A stretch of 64,000 bases of DNA, taken from contig NZ_CP117969.2 of the NCBI RefSeq assembly GCF_028743515.2, forward strand, positions 253,001-317,000. Reading direction: 5' to 3'. The position numbers and the translations under genes were made by a program. Origin of the DNA: Imtechella halotolerans. GTDB lineage: Bacteria; Bacteroidota; Bacteroidia; Flavobacteriales; Flavobacteriaceae. How positions within the stretch are numbered: the stretch's first letter is position 1; the number at the start of each line of letters is the position of its first letter. This document shows, one piece after another, positions 52,947-62,462 of the stretch. The notes below the pieces were generated by a model, which worked only from the letters and a program-made list of their open reading frames with translations, was not told the origin of the DNA and made no database searches.

Positions 52947-52981
52947 GTTAAAAATAATCCTAGCAAAGAGATGCATTGCTT

Positions 52982-53743
52982 ATGAGAATTATAATAATAG
53001 AGGATGAAAAGCCGGCAGCTAGACTTTTACAACGGAAGCTGGAAAATATGGCTATAAAAGTGGAGTGTATGCTGCATTCTGTGGAAGCCTCTTTACGTTG
53101 GTTTAAAGAAAATCCACATCCCGATTTGATTTTCCTAGATATTCAACTATCAGATGGGTTATCTTTCGAAATTTTTGAAGAAATAGAAATCACTAGCGCA
53201 GTTATTTTTACTACAGCCTATGATGATTATGCTCTTAAAGCCTTTAAATTAAATAGTATTGATTACCTGTTAAAACCTATCGATGATCAGGAATTGCAAG
53301 TAGCTTTTGAAAAGTTTAAGATGCGGATTCCATCCAAGGAACAGGTGGTGCTCGATTTCAATCAGATTAAACAATTTCTTGTAAATCCTTTGGAGAGAAG
53401 CTATAGAAAGAGGTTTACTACCAGAATAGGTCAGCACTTAAAAATGATTTCAGTTGAAGAAATTGAATGTTTTTACAGTGAAAATAAAGGGACCTATGCC
53501 TTTACCTTGGAAGGGAGGAACTATTTATTGGAAAACACCTTAGAAGACCTTGATCAAGAACTTGCTCCCGAAGTGTTTTTTAGAATAAGTAGGAAATTCT
53601 ATGTAAATATTAATGCAATAAAGGACATTGTATCCTACACGAATTCCAGATTGGAAATAAAGCTACACACTTATAATGAGCTGCCAATAATTGTGAGTAG
53701 AGAGCGTGTGAAAGCATTTAGGGATTGGTTAAATACCCATTAA
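52982..53743 (+). CDS. LytTR family response regulator
   Basis: The protein has 253 residues from the ATG at 52982. The receiver domain (about 1-118) has the acidic pair in IIEDE, the phospho-acceptor in DLIFLDIQLSDG and the lysine in YLLKPID. The LytTR DNA-binding domain (about 145-250) shows RFTTRIGQHLKMISVEEIECFYSENKG and FFRISRKFYVNINAIKDI. It is the output of the two-component system encoded with the kinase and 2TM protein. The target genes are unknown. Its stop overlaps the convergent FAD-oxidoreductase stop by four bases. Confidence 0.92.
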   Translation: MRIIIIEDEKPAARLLQRKLENMAIKVECMLHSVEASLRWFKENPHPDLIFLDIQLSDGLSFEIFEEIEITSAVIFTTAYDDYALKAFKLNSIDYLLKPIDDQELQVAFEKFKMRIPSKEQVVLDFNQIKQFLVNPLERSYRKRFTTRIGQHLKMISVEEIECFYSENKGTYAFTLEGRNYLLENTLEDLDQELAPEVFFRISRKFYVNINAIKDIVSYTNSRLEIKLHTYNELPIIVSRERVKAFRDWLNTH

Positions 53744-55308
53744 ATTGATGAGAAGGTACCCATACTTTCAACGCAGCGCTCTGCACATTTTTCTCCATCA
53801 ATTGCCGCAGAAATAATACCTCCTGCATAACCAGCACCTTCGCCACAAGGATATAATCCTTTGATTTGCACATGTTCTAAAGTAAATGAATCTCTAGGAA
53901 TGCGGACAGGTGAAGAAGTCCTTGATTCAGGAGCATGTAAAATAGCCTCATTGGTAAAATATCCACGCATAGTATTGCCAAAGGCAACAAAGCCATCTCT
54001 AAGTATTTTGGTGATAAATGTTGGAAATACTTCACCAAGTTCTACTGATGATACTCCCGGTTTATAAGAGGTTGTAGGTAGTGTGGAACTTACCTTTTTT
54101 TGCGTAAAATCAACCATTCTTTGTGCAGGGACAGCCTGAGTTTTTCCAGCTTTCAACCATGCTCTTTGTTCAATTTCTTTTTGAAAATACATACCTGCTA
54201 AAGGAGAATCGCCAAAGGCTTTAAAATCTTCTGGACGGAGTTCTACAACTATACCAGAGTTGGCAGTGGATTGATCACGTTTACTTGGAGACCACCCGTT
54301 AGTTACAACTTCTTGTGGGCTGGTGGCGCAAGGTGCAATAATGCCACCGGGACACATACAGAAAGAATACATTCCTCTTCCGTGTACTTGTTTTACAATA
54401 CTGTAAGCTGAGGGAGGAAGATAATCGCCTCTGTCATCACATTTGTATTGAATCTTATCAATAAGAGATTGCGGATGTTCGGCTCGTACTCCTAGGGCAA
54501 ATGGTTTTGCCTCTATATATATTCCTTTTGTATATAACAATTCAAAAATATCTCTAGCTGAATGTCCAGTGGCAAGAATGAGTTTTCGACAATGCAACAA
54601 ATCTCCTGTAGCCGTTTGAATTCCATGTATTTCATTTGATTTTACAAGGATGTCGGTAACACGTGTATTAAAATGAATTTCACCACCTGAAGCAATAATT
54701 TGATTGCGAATATCCTCAATTATTTTAGGAAGCTTATTGGTGCCTATATGTGGGTGGGCATCGATAAGAATCTCTTTAGTGGCACCAAACCCTACCAAAA
54801 GCTTTAGAATACGCATTACATCCCCTCGTTTTTTAGAGCGGGTATATAACTTACCATCACTATAGGTGCCAGCGCCTCCTTCTCCAAAGCAATAATTAGA
54901 ATCTTCATTGACAATATGTTGAAGGTTAAGCGCTTTAAGGTCTCGTCTTCTTGCCTTTACATCCTTTCCTCTTTCAAGGACTATAGGTTTTTTTCCCAAT
55001 TCAATGCAACGAAGTGCTGCAAAAAGTCCTGCAGGTCCAGCACCCACAATTAATATGGATTCTTGTTGCGATACTTCAGGATAAGAAGGCAGACTTATTG
55101 GAATATCCTCAAAATCTTCATTGACAAAAACGAGAACTTTAAGGTTGATTTTAATGTTTCGTTGGCGCGAATCTATCGATCGTCTTAAAATTTCTATATG
55201 TTTAATTTCTGAGAGGGGAATACCGCTATGTTGGGCTGTGGCAATATGCAGTGCTTCCGAATTGGCTGCAATTTCAGGAGATACTTGTAACGTTAATTCG
55301 CGTTGCAT
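53740..55308 (-). CDS. FAD-dependent oxidoreductase (COG2509 type)
   Basis: The protein has 522 residues. An N-terminal extension (about 1-85) is followed by the FAD motif LIVGAGPAGLFAALRCIELG. Other features are YCFGEGGAGTYSDGKLYTRSKKRGDV, KLILATGHSARDIFELL and the C-terminal GLYPCGEGAGYAGGIISAAIDG, all typical of the COG2509 group of FAD-dependent dehydrogenases. The substrate is not known. The protein is cytosolic by sequence. It is divergent from the PepSY gene. Confidence 0.87.
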   Translation of the reverse strand: MQRELTLQVSPEIAANSEALHIATAQHSGIPLSEIKHIEILRRSIDSRQRNIKINLKVLVFVNEDFEDIPISLPSYPEVSQQESILIVGAGPAGLFAALRCIELGKKPIVLERGKDVKARRRDLKALNLQHIVNEDSNYCFGEGGAGTYSDGKLYTRSKKRGDVMRILKLLVGFGATKEILIDAHPHIGTNKLPKIIEDIRNQIIASGGEIHFNTRVTDILVKSNEIHGIQTATGDLLHCRKLILATGHSARDIFELLYTKGIYIEAKPFALGVRAEHPQSLIDKIQYKCDDRGDYLPPSAYSIVKQVHGRGMYSFCMCPGGIIAPCATSPQEVVTNGWSPSKRDQSTANSGIVVELRPEDFKAFGDSPLAGMYFQKEIEQRAWLKAGKTQAVPAQRMVDFTQKKVSSTLPTTSYKPGVSSVELGEVFPTFITKILRDGFVAFGNTMRGYFTNEAILHAPESRTSSPVRIPRDSFTLEHVQIKGLYPCGEGAGYAGGIISAAIDGEKCAERCVESMGTFSSI

Positions 55309-55419
55309 AAATAAAAATAAGCGTACAAATATACAGCAAACTGATCAACTGAAATTAACATCCCTTTAAGAATCTCACTTTTGCAATTAAGTATCTTAGC
55401 AATTTAATACATAAATTAA

Positions 55420-55983
55420 TTGAAAATTAACGCAAATAAGGCCGCTGCATCAACTCGTTTTTATAGAAAATTGCATCGTTGGGTGGCTATTCCACTTTTA
55501 GGTGCCATGTTTTTATTGGGCGCCACAGGATTGTTATTGGCATGGAAAAAGGAGCTTAAATTAACACCTGAGGTTATTGCAAGAACAGCATTTGAACAGC
55601 AAACTACTCTTTCACTGGATAGTCTTCAATTAAGAGCTGTCACCTATATGAAGGATTCCTTACAACTGGCCTGGCAAATAGATCGTATGGATGTACGACC
55701 AGCCAAAGGAATTGTTAAGGTACGTTTTGAAGAACATTTTACAGAACTTCAATTAGATATCTATTCAGGTGAAGTGGTGTCCGTAAGACAACGAACTTCT
55801 GATATTATTGAAAAGATTCATGATGGATCAATTTTGGATTTTTTGATTCGGACAAATAACGACGAGATTAAGCTAGTGTATGCTTCCTTAACTTCTCTTG
55901 GACTTATGTTGTTGAGCATAAGTGGATTCTACCTTTGGTTTTATCCAAGGCAAATAAAACGTACTAAAAGACAAAAACACTAA
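55420..55983 (+). CDS. PepSY-associated membrane protein
   Basis: The protein has 187 residues and appears to begin with TTG at 55420, since the first ATG lies within the first membrane helix. The start is FYRKLHRWVAIPLLGAMFLLGATGLLLAWKKEL, the membrane entry of PepSY-TM proteins. A PepSY-like external domain (about 70-130) is followed by a second helix (about 150-172) and a basic tail. Larger relatives serve in iron-siderophore reduction or uptake. The operon partner may be the BNR-repeat gene 38 bases downstream, though a functional link is not evident. Confidence 0.78.
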   Translation: MKINANKAAASTRFYRKLHRWVAIPLLGAMFLLGATGLLLAWKKELKLTPEVIARTAFEQQTTLSLDSLQLRAVTYMKDSLQLAWQIDRMDVRPAKGIVKVRFEEHFTELQLDIYSGEVVSVRQRTSDIIEKIHDGSILDFLIRTNNDEIKLVYASLTSLGLMLLSISGFYLWFYPRQIKRTKRQKH

Positions 55984-56021
55984 ATTTAACCTTTAAGACG
56001 AACCTAAACCAACCAAAAAGT

Positions 56022-59000
56022 ATGAAAAATCTAGTATTAGTATGGATGATGATTACATCCGTAACTCTTTTTTCACAGGACTTTTCAATGGAAGTTGTAA
56101 AAGGCATGCAACCTCGGAGTATTGGACCTGGAGGGATGAGTGGCCGTGTAACTGCCATTGATGTGGTTCATTCCAATCCAGAGATAATGTATGTAGGAAC
56201 GGCCTCAGGAGGACTGTGGAAATCTTCTTCTGGAGGGGTCACTTGGCATCCAATTTTTGACAAAGAGGTAACAGCCTCTATAGGAGCAGTGGCTATACAA
56301 CAATCAAATCCTAGTGTGATTTGGGTGGGAACTGGAGAAGGAAACCCACGAAATAGCTTAAATGGAGGATATGGAATTTATAAATCACTTGATGGTGGAA
56401 GATCCTGGAAGTCTATGGGACTTGAAAATACACGTCATATCCACAGGGTGGTAATTGATCCGACGAATCCAAACACCGTATATGCAGCGGCCATTGGATC
56501 TCCTTGGGGAAATCATCCAGAAAGAGGCGTATATAAAACCACTGATGGAGGAAATACATGGAATCTTATTTTACATACCAATACTAGTTCAGGGGCTGCA
56601 GATTTAATAATGGATCCCACGAATCCAAATAAGTTGATAGCTGCTATGTGGGAGCATAAGAGGGATCCTTGGTTTTTTAATTCAGGAGGCCAGGGAAGTG
56701 GACTCTATATCACTCATGATGGAGGAAATAACTGGAAGAAAATAACGGATAAGGAAGGGCTTCCAGAAGGGGAACTTGGGAGAATAGGAATCGCAATCGC
56801 TCCTTCAAAACCAGCTATTATTTACGCCTTAATAGAAGCTAAAAAGAATGCACTTTATAAAAGTGAGGACGGAGGTTTCTCATGGAAAATGATTAATGAT
56901 AAAGGAGAAATAGGAGACAGGCCATTTTATTATTCTGAAATTTATGTTGATCCTCAAAATGAGAATAGATTGTATTCCATTTTTACGTATGTGAATGTTT
57001 CTCAAGATGGAGGTAAGAGCTTTGAGATGCTAATGCCGGCCTATGGAGTCTCTAATGGAGTACACCCAGATCACCATGCATGGTGGATTCATCCGGAAAA
57101 TGGGAATTTTATGATAGATGGCAATGATGGAGGAATGAATATTACCTATGATGGTGGAAAAACCTGGAGGTTTATAGGAAATCTTCCCGTGGCTCAGTAC
57201 TATCACATTAATACAGATAATGAGTATCCATATAATGTGTATGGAGGAATGCAAGATAATGGATCGTGGAGAGGTCCAGCTTATGTATGGAAAGCCCAAG
57301 GAATACGCAATTCATATTGGCAAGAAATTTCTTTTGGAGACGGATTTGATGTGGTTCCAGACAAGGATGATTCCAGGTATGGTTATACCATGAGTCAACA
57401 GGGAAATGTGCAACGTTATGATCATGTTACTGGAAATAATTATGGAGTAAAACCGACTCATCCAGATCCTAAAGTATACCTACGCTATAACTGGAATTCA
57501 GCTATTGGACAGGATCCATTTAACAATAGTACGGTATACTTTGGAAGTCAATTTGTACACAAAAGCACTGATAAAGGTCTGACATGGAAAATCATTTCTC
57601 CTGATTTAACTACCAATGATCCAGAAAAGCAAAAGCAGTCCGAGAGTGGGGGACTTACCATGGATGCTACCGGAGCTGAAAATCACTGTACAATTTTAGT
57701 TATAGAGCCTTCTCCCATAGAAGAAGGGATGTTATGGGTAGGAACGGATGATGGCCAGGTACAAATAACCAAAGATGGAGGAGTAACTTGGAGTAACGTT
57801 ACTTCGGCTATAAAGGGGATGCCAAAAGGTGCTTGGATTCCTCAGATAAAAGCCTCCAATAAAAATAAGGGAGAAGCTTTACTTCTGGTCAACGATTACA
57901 GACGATTTAATTATACACCCTATGCATACCGAACTAAGGATTATGGAAAAACGTGGCAACGTATTGTTTCTGAAAAAGATGTGAAAAGTTTTACCCTGAG
58001 TATCGTTGAAGATATAGAAGAATCTAATTTATTGTTCTTGGGTACAGATGATGGGTTATATATATCATTAGACGCAGGCGATTCTTGGACTAAATGGACA
58101 GAGGGATACCCAACAGTACCTACTGCGGACATGGTTATCCAAGAACGTGAACACGACTTGGTTATTGGTACTTTTGGACGTTCTGCATGGGTGTTAGACG
58201 ACATCCGACCATTACGAGCTCTAGCTAAGGATAAGTCAATTATCAACAAGGAGGTGTATTTGTTCAATCCCCCTGTTGCATACCAAGCAGCTTATCAACA
58301 GCCTACAGGTAGTAGATTTGGCGCTGATGCAATGTATCAGGGAGAAAATAGACCGTCTGGAGCTATGATTACTTATTACTTTAATAAAGGTGAATCTAAA
58401 TCAAAGGATTCTGTTTATTTGAATATTTATGATGGCGAACGTCTTATTAGGACGTTAAAGCAAAAGGCGCCAACAGAAAAAGGGATGCATCGCTTCTTTT
58501 GGAATATGGACGAAAAAGGTGCCCACCGACCTTCGCGACAAGTAAGTAGAAGAAATAGTGAGCCCGGTGGAGTACAAGTTGCCCCAGGTACCTATAAGGT
58601 AAAATTGACCTACTTGGATCAGACACTCGAAACTTCTATAGAAGTGAAGGCTGATCCTCGTTTGGAAGTTACCAATTCATCTTTGGATCAAAAATATGCT
58701 GCTTTAAAAACATTAGAAGGGTACTCTCAACTAGCTGCTGATGCCACAAAACAATTGGTAGAAAGTAAAGAGATTGCGGAAGCTTTTGAAAAAGAACTTT
58801 CCGGTTTGAGTAAAGAAAAATACAAAGATGCCATTAAAGCTTCTAAGGAAATTGTAGCTACAATAGATACCTTGCTAAACGGTTTTGTAGGGACCGTTGA
58901 TAAGCGACAAGGAATTGTCAGAAATCCTGAAATAACGGTATCTCAACAAATTAATTTAGCCACTGGCTATGTAAGAAGTCGCCCTACAGGAATAACGGCA

Positions 59001-59159
59001 ACTGAAATCCAATTAATGGACAATGCGAAGAGGTATTTAGAGGAAGGATTGGAAAAAGTTAATACTTTCTTTACCCAAGAGTGGACTGAATATAAAAGGA
59101 ATATAGAAGCCACTGAAGTCACTAAATTTAAAGACATCAAGCAATTTAGGATGAATTAA
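56022..59159 (+). CDS. Secreted BNR/sortilin-type beta-propeller protein
   Basis: The protein has 1045 residues. A signal peptide (about 1-19, ending LFSQ) is followed by many BNR/Asp-box motifs of the type SxDGGxSW (e.g. SLDGGRSWKSM, TTDGGNTWNLI, SEDGGFSWKMI), which indicate one or two beta-propellers (about 30-760). A beta-sandwich (about 790-880) and a helical tail (about 885-1045) follow. Such proteins are often annotated as glycosyl hydrolases or VPS10-like, but no catalytic residues can be shown. It is probably periplasmic or exported; no T9SS sorting domain is seen. Confidence 0.83.
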   Translation: MKNLVLVWMMITSVTLFSQDFSMEVVKGMQPRSIGPGGMSGRVTAIDVVHSNPEIMYVGTASGGLWKSSSGGVTWHPIFDKEVTASIGAVAIQQSNPSVIWVGTGEGNPRNSLNGGYGIYKSLDGGRSWKSMGLENTRHIHRVVIDPTNPNTVYAAAIGSPWGNHPERGVYKTTDGGNTWNLILHTNTSSGAADLIMDPTNPNKLIAAMWEHKRDPWFFNSGGQGSGLYITHDGGNNWKKITDKEGLPEGELGRIGIAIAPSKPAIIYALIEAKKNALYKSEDGGFSWKMINDKGEIGDRPFYYSEIYVDPQNENRLYSIFTYVNVSQDGGKSFEMLMPAYGVSNGVHPDHHAWWIHPENGNFMIDGNDGGMNITYDGGKTWRFIGNLPVAQYYHINTDNEYPYNVYGGMQDNGSWRGPAYVWKAQGIRNSYWQEISFGDGFDVVPDKDDSRYGYTMSQQGNVQRYDHVTGNNYGVKPTHPDPKVYLRYNWNSAIGQDPFNNSTVYFGSQFVHKSTDKGLTWKIISPDLTTNDPEKQKQSESGGLTMDATGAENHCTILVIEPSPIEEGMLWVGTDDGQVQITKDGGVTWSNVTSAIKGMPKGAWIPQIKASNKNKGEALLLVNDYRRFNYTPYAYRTKDYGKTWQRIVSEKDVKSFTLSIVEDIEESNLLFLGTDDGLYISLDAGDSWTKWTEGYPTVPTADMVIQEREHDLVIGTFGRSAWVLDDIRPLRALAKDKSIINKEVYLFNPPVAYQAAYQQPTGSRFGADAMYQGENRPSGAMITYYFNKGESKSKDSVYLNIYDGERLIRTLKQKAPTEKGMHRFFWNMDEKGAHRPSRQVSRRNSEPGGVQVAPGTYKVKLTYLDQTLETSIEVKADPRLEVTNSSLDQKYAALKTLEGYSQLAADATKQLVESKEIAEAFEKELSGLSKEKYKDAIKASKEIVATIDTLLNGFVGTVDKRQGIVRNPEITVSQQINLATGYVRSRPTGITATEIQLMDNAKRYLEEGLEKVNTFFTQEWTEYKRNIEATEVTKFKDIKQFRMN

Positions 59160-59174
59160 GAATTGAATGATATT

Positions 59175-59216
59175 AAAAACGCCTGTTGAATGTATTTTTC
59201 TTCAGGCGTTTTTTTA
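59175..59216. terminator. Bidirectional terminator between the BNR gene and traN
   Basis: The arms aaaaacgcctg (59175-59185) and caggcgttttt (59203-59213) are perfectly paired with A/T runs on both sides. The traN stop begins just after it, so this hairpin also marks the edge between ordinary chromosome and transfer genes. Confidence 0.85.
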
Positions 59217-60017
59217 TTAGAGAGAAGTGGTTAGCTGTAATTTTCTACTTCCATTTCGTTCATGAATGACCACTTGAAGTCTTTCTTTTTCGGTGAGAAC
59301 AAATTTGGGCACTACATATATGAAATGATACTTTACTCCATGAAATATCGTATCGGGTTTATTATGTATGTAGATGGGCTCCAGAGGTATTCTTTGAAGT
59401 GAAGCTTTCCTTTTTTTACTTCCGCTTATTCTATAAATAGCCAGATACTCGATTTCGAAATTTATACCTGAGTAATTACTCATTTCTAAAGCAAGGTAAG
59501 TTTCGGACCCGTAGTACACTGGTTTTCTCAGTTGTAATTGGATATCATTAGTACTGTTAGTGGCCAGTGGTCTTTTTGGATTATTACCTATGTAATCACT
59601 AAATTTTCTCAAATAGGTAACCCTATTAGTAATGCTATCAGTGGTGTTTATTAACGATTTTGGTATTGGCTGTAAAGGGGTTTCGTTTCCAATACTTTCT
59701 TTATTAGTGATGAAATAATTGAATTGAGGAAGTGTATTTGAATAGGCCAATATATAGGAGTACAATGAGCCATCTTCTGTCACAATGAGAAGATTACTTT
59801 CTGGCCCTGGATGCGCTTGTAATAAACCAAAATGTTGTGGTTTTTCCCTATTATATGTGAATAGAAAACGAGTAGTCCCTGTGATTGCTTGGCGGATAGG
59901 CTTTGGAAAGAATAGGGCCACATTTTTTGATGAGTTAGCATAAATAGTATCCAAGGGAGGTTGGGCTTCTATGGTGTGCAGCGCAGTTAATGCAACTATT
60001 AATATATAATTTTTCAT
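59217..60017 (-). CDS. traN: Conjugative transposon protein TraN (DUF4138)
   Basis: The protein has 266 residues. A signal peptide (about 1-18, ending HTIEAQ) precedes the DUF4138 domain: PLDTIYANSSKNVALFFPKPIRQAI, LSYIL-like strands and RKPVYYGSETYLALEMSNYSGINFEIEYLAIY. TraN is thought to be a periplasmic/outer-membrane component of the Bacteroidetes transfer machine, comparable in place to VirB9. Its start abuts the traM stop. It is the last gene of the transfer operon in the window; traO and later genes are not present downstream. Confidence 0.85.
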   Translation of the reverse strand: MKNYILIVALTALHTIEAQPPLDTIYANSSKNVALFFPKPIRQAITGTTRFLFTYNREKPQHFGLLQAHPGPESNLLIVTEDGSLYSYILAYSNTLPQFNYFITNKESIGNETPLQPIPKSLINTTDSITNRVTYLRKFSDYIGNNPKRPLATNSTNDIQLQLRKPVYYGSETYLALEMSNYSGINFEIEYLAIYRISGSKKRKASLQRIPLEPIYIHNKPDTIFHGVKYHFIYVVPKFVLTEKERLQVVIHERNGSRKLQLTTSL

Positions 60018-60994
60018 TAGTTAAGAAATTGAGTGGGTTTAGTTGATGTCTTTAGAATTAGTTGGTAATTATCCATTATCATAACTTTTACATGTCGATT
60101 ATTTCTTCTGAAAATTCCCTTAATTCCATGTACTTGTGGTATTCCAGCTATGGAGATATCCCTAACTGCATCATCTATAAGCTGTTGCTCTGCTTCAGCG
60201 CGAAAGCTATTTTCAATATAAATACCTTCATTGCCATCTTCCAGGTCAAAGGCTGTTAAGTGTATCAGGTGCTGGCCAATACTTTTAATGGTAATCAGAA
60301 CCCGATTAGGTTTGAACGAAAGAAAGCCATAAATAGGAGTATTCTTTGGAAATAGTATTCCATAAATAGTTATTTCTTTGGAAAGTCGCATCTGTAAACG
60401 CTGTTCTTTTTTTACCATTTGGGTACCATCAACATAGGCATACAATTCTAGATTCTGGGAATGAACATCCGCTTTCTGAAATTTAGGGAGAGATCGATAA
60501 AATTGTTCATGTTCTAGGATTATTTCTTTGATAGGGATAGTTGAGGAATCCATGGAACGAAAGTTACTCTTAGGTTCTAGTTTTTCAGGTTGTTCCATGT
60601 GATTAGTTGCCATGGAATTAGTTTTCTCGTTGTCATAGAGACCTAGCCTCATAAGTTTGAAATGTCTGCTTTGTCCAAGGGTATATACACTATCGATAAG
60701 ATGTTTTTTTTTGAGACTATCTAAACTAGCATGATGATGTCCAACAGCGTCTAATGTCGTTTGATCATACATACTTGGAGGGGTAGTTTGTCTTATTTCT
60801 TTTAAATTGTTTAGGGCCTCTAATCTGGAGTGATATTCCCTTTGATGGTCTACTAATTTTGGCAAAGGCACCTGATTATGATCTATAACATCTGAATGGT
60901 CATCAGTAAAAAGAAGTATGCAATAGGCACCTATAAATAGTATAAGACTTATAACAATGACTATGAAAACAATTTTATTTTTTGGTAGGAGCAT
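60017..60994 (-). CDS. traM: Conjugative transposon protein TraM
   Basis: The protein has 325 residues. One membrane helix near the N-terminus (about 8-28, IVFIVIVISLILFIGAYCIL) is followed by a long, low-complexity charged linker (about 35-170) and a conserved C-terminal beta domain (about 175-325; VDGTQMVKKEQRLQMRLSKEI, ILFPKNTPIYGFLSF). This matches TraM of Bacteroidetes conjugative transposons, which is VirB10-like and may span the periplasm. It overlaps traK by 20 bases, so no traL lies between them. Confidence 0.85.
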   Translation of the reverse strand: MLLPKNKIVFIVIVISLILFIGAYCILLFTDDHSDVIDHNQVPLPKLVDHQREYHSRLEALNNLKEIRQTTPPSMYDQTTLDAVGHHHASLDSLKKKHLIDSVYTLGQSRHFKLMRLGLYDNEKTNSMATNHMEQPEKLEPKSNFRSMDSSTIPIKEIILEHEQFYRSLPKFQKADVHSQNLELYAYVDGTQMVKKEQRLQMRLSKEITIYGILFPKNTPIYGFLSFKPNRVLITIKSIGQHLIHLTAFDLEDGNEGIYIENSFRAEAEQQLIDDAVRDISIAGIPQVHGIKGIFRRNNRHVKVMIMDNYQLILKTSTKPTQFLN

Positions 60995-61601
60995 AATTAT
61001 CTAGTTTACGTAAGGTGTTTTCGAAGAAATTTGTAATAAGCAAGCCATGTGGATTATGTGGAAAGTTTCTATCTACACGCATTAGGTTTCCAGAAGTAGT
61101 GAGTTCATAGATGTCAGTTATAGGACCTCTATTAATATTAAATACAGTTCTGGTTGTAAAGGGAAAAGGTTCTTCTTGAATATCAACAATGGATTCTATT
61201 GAAATTACCTTTTGCACCAAGGCATATTGCAAAAGGCGATTATAGACTCCATCAACTTTTTTTTGATGATAAAGTGCATCAATGGAACTGTTTCCTAACC
61301 AAAGTGCCTTTTCAAGATTTTTTTCATAATTGCTAGCATCAATACCATAAAAATATTGATGAAATAGAGTAAGATGTGTTTTTGATTCTACTTCAAGGTT
61401 CTCTCTTTGAGAAACCATTTTTAATGGAATTATAGACCCATCGCTATTAATCACAAAGGCGCTATCCATACTGTTGTTATGAAGTTTAATCACCATATAG
61501 GTTGAAAAGCAACAAGTGATGACAGATCCGAAAATAGTGGCCATTACAATAAACCGATTGGTGTGTAGGACATCGTAAATGTTTTTATAGGGTATTTTCA
61601 T
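60975..61601 (-). CDS. traK: Conjugative transposon protein TraK
   Basis: The protein has 208 residues. A short N-terminal tail and one membrane helix (about 17-37, FIVMATIFGSVITCCFSTYMVIK) lead to a periplasmic domain with the typical TraK segments (SHLTLFHQYFYGI-like, TRTVFNINRGPITDIYELTTSGNLMRVDRNFPHNPHGLLI). It resembles VirB8 in place and form. It is 20 bases after traJ and overlaps traM. Confidence 0.87.
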   Translation of the reverse strand: MKIPYKNIYDVLHTNRFIVMATIFGSVITCCFSTYMVIKLHNNSMDSAFVINSDGSIIPLKMVSQRENLEVESKTHLTLFHQYFYGIDASNYEKNLEKALWLGNSSIDALYHQKKVDGVYNRLLQYALVQKVISIESIVDIQEEPFPFTTRTVFNINRGPITDIYELTTSGNLMRVDRNFPHNPHGLLITNFFENTLRKLDNYAPTKK

Positions 61602-61621
61602 GAGTGTTTTTTTATTAGAAG

Positions 61622-62455
61622 TTAACCGCCTGTAAAAAGGCGTAATACAAAAGAAATGGCCCTACGATAGAGCTTAAATTTTAGAACAACAATGAATCCT
61701 ATTGAAGCACATTCAATTAGAGGAGCAAAAAACTCTTGACCCCAATCGGTTCCAAAAAGTGCCGTCCAAAAATTCGTATTGATTTCGGTATAGAGGTAAT
61801 TGATAAATACATTTACTAGAAAAAAGGCAGGAACTAGCATATATATACCTGTATATAGTTTAAAAAAATTATAGGCAAGACTTCTAAACTTTTCAAATAC
61901 TGCTAAACTTATTACCAAAGGGAAAAAGACTTGCATAATACCTAGTAGGAAGTATCTTTCAGCGAGAAATAACGGATAGATGAATATATCTAATAACCAG
62001 AGAACCACAGCAGCAATAAAGGCGAGCATTTTTAATCCGTATAAAGGCGTTACTAGTGCTTCATAGAGTATTGCCATTGCTTTTTTTGCAGCTTCAATGG
62101 CACCTATATCTTGTTCCAAATCTAAATCTTGTAACTGTAATGGTAGAAGTGCAGGAGCTGTATAACGATACTGAAATTCAATAGATACAAGGATGCTGTC
62201 CAATACAGCTAATACCTCTGTGGAAAATAGGACTAGGATAATGACGGCAACGTTTTTCGCTAACTCTGTTGGAGTAAGCCCCCAAGTCTGTCCATCAGTA
62301 GCAGCTATTCCTTCATGATATTTCTTTAATAAATTAATCATGAAAAAAAGAATCGCCAATGTTTTCATACCAGTAATAGTATACTGTGAAAAGTTACTGT
62401 TTTTGATGGTTTGAAAAACCGAATCCATATATTCTAAACCTATTCCTAGAAACAT
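61622..62455 (-). CDS. traJ: Conjugative transposon TraJ-like membrane protein
   Basis: The protein has 277 residues with about six to seven hydrophobic helices (e.g. MKTLAILFFMINLL, NVAVIILVLFSTEVLAVLDSIL, LGIMQVFFPLVISLAVF, YMLVPAFFLVNVFINYLY). This is the polytopic inner-membrane protein of the transfer machine, comparable to VirB6. It lies between the traI-like gene and traK, where traJ sits in Bacteroidetes elements. Sequence identity to the common TraJ cannot be judged here. Confidence 0.75.
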   Translation of the reverse strand: MFLGIGLEYMDSVFQTIKNSNFSQYTITGMKTLAILFFMINLLKKYHEGIAATDGQTWGLTPTELAKNVAVIILVLFSTEVLAVLDSILVSIEFQYRYTAPALLPLQLQDLDLEQDIGAIEAAKKAMAILYEALVTPLYGLKMLAFIAAVVLWLLDIFIYPLFLAERYFLLGIMQVFFPLVISLAVFEKFRSLAYNFFKLYTGIYMLVPAFFLVNVFINYLYTEINTNFWTALFGTDWGQEFFAPLIECASIGFIVVLKFKLYRRAISFVLRLFTGG

Positions 62456-62462
62456 GAGTTGT

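Noticed and set aside
59160-59220. Attachment-site repeat at the edge of the conjugative element
   Set aside because: The only clear structure is the terminator; without the other end of the element no direct repeat can be recognised.
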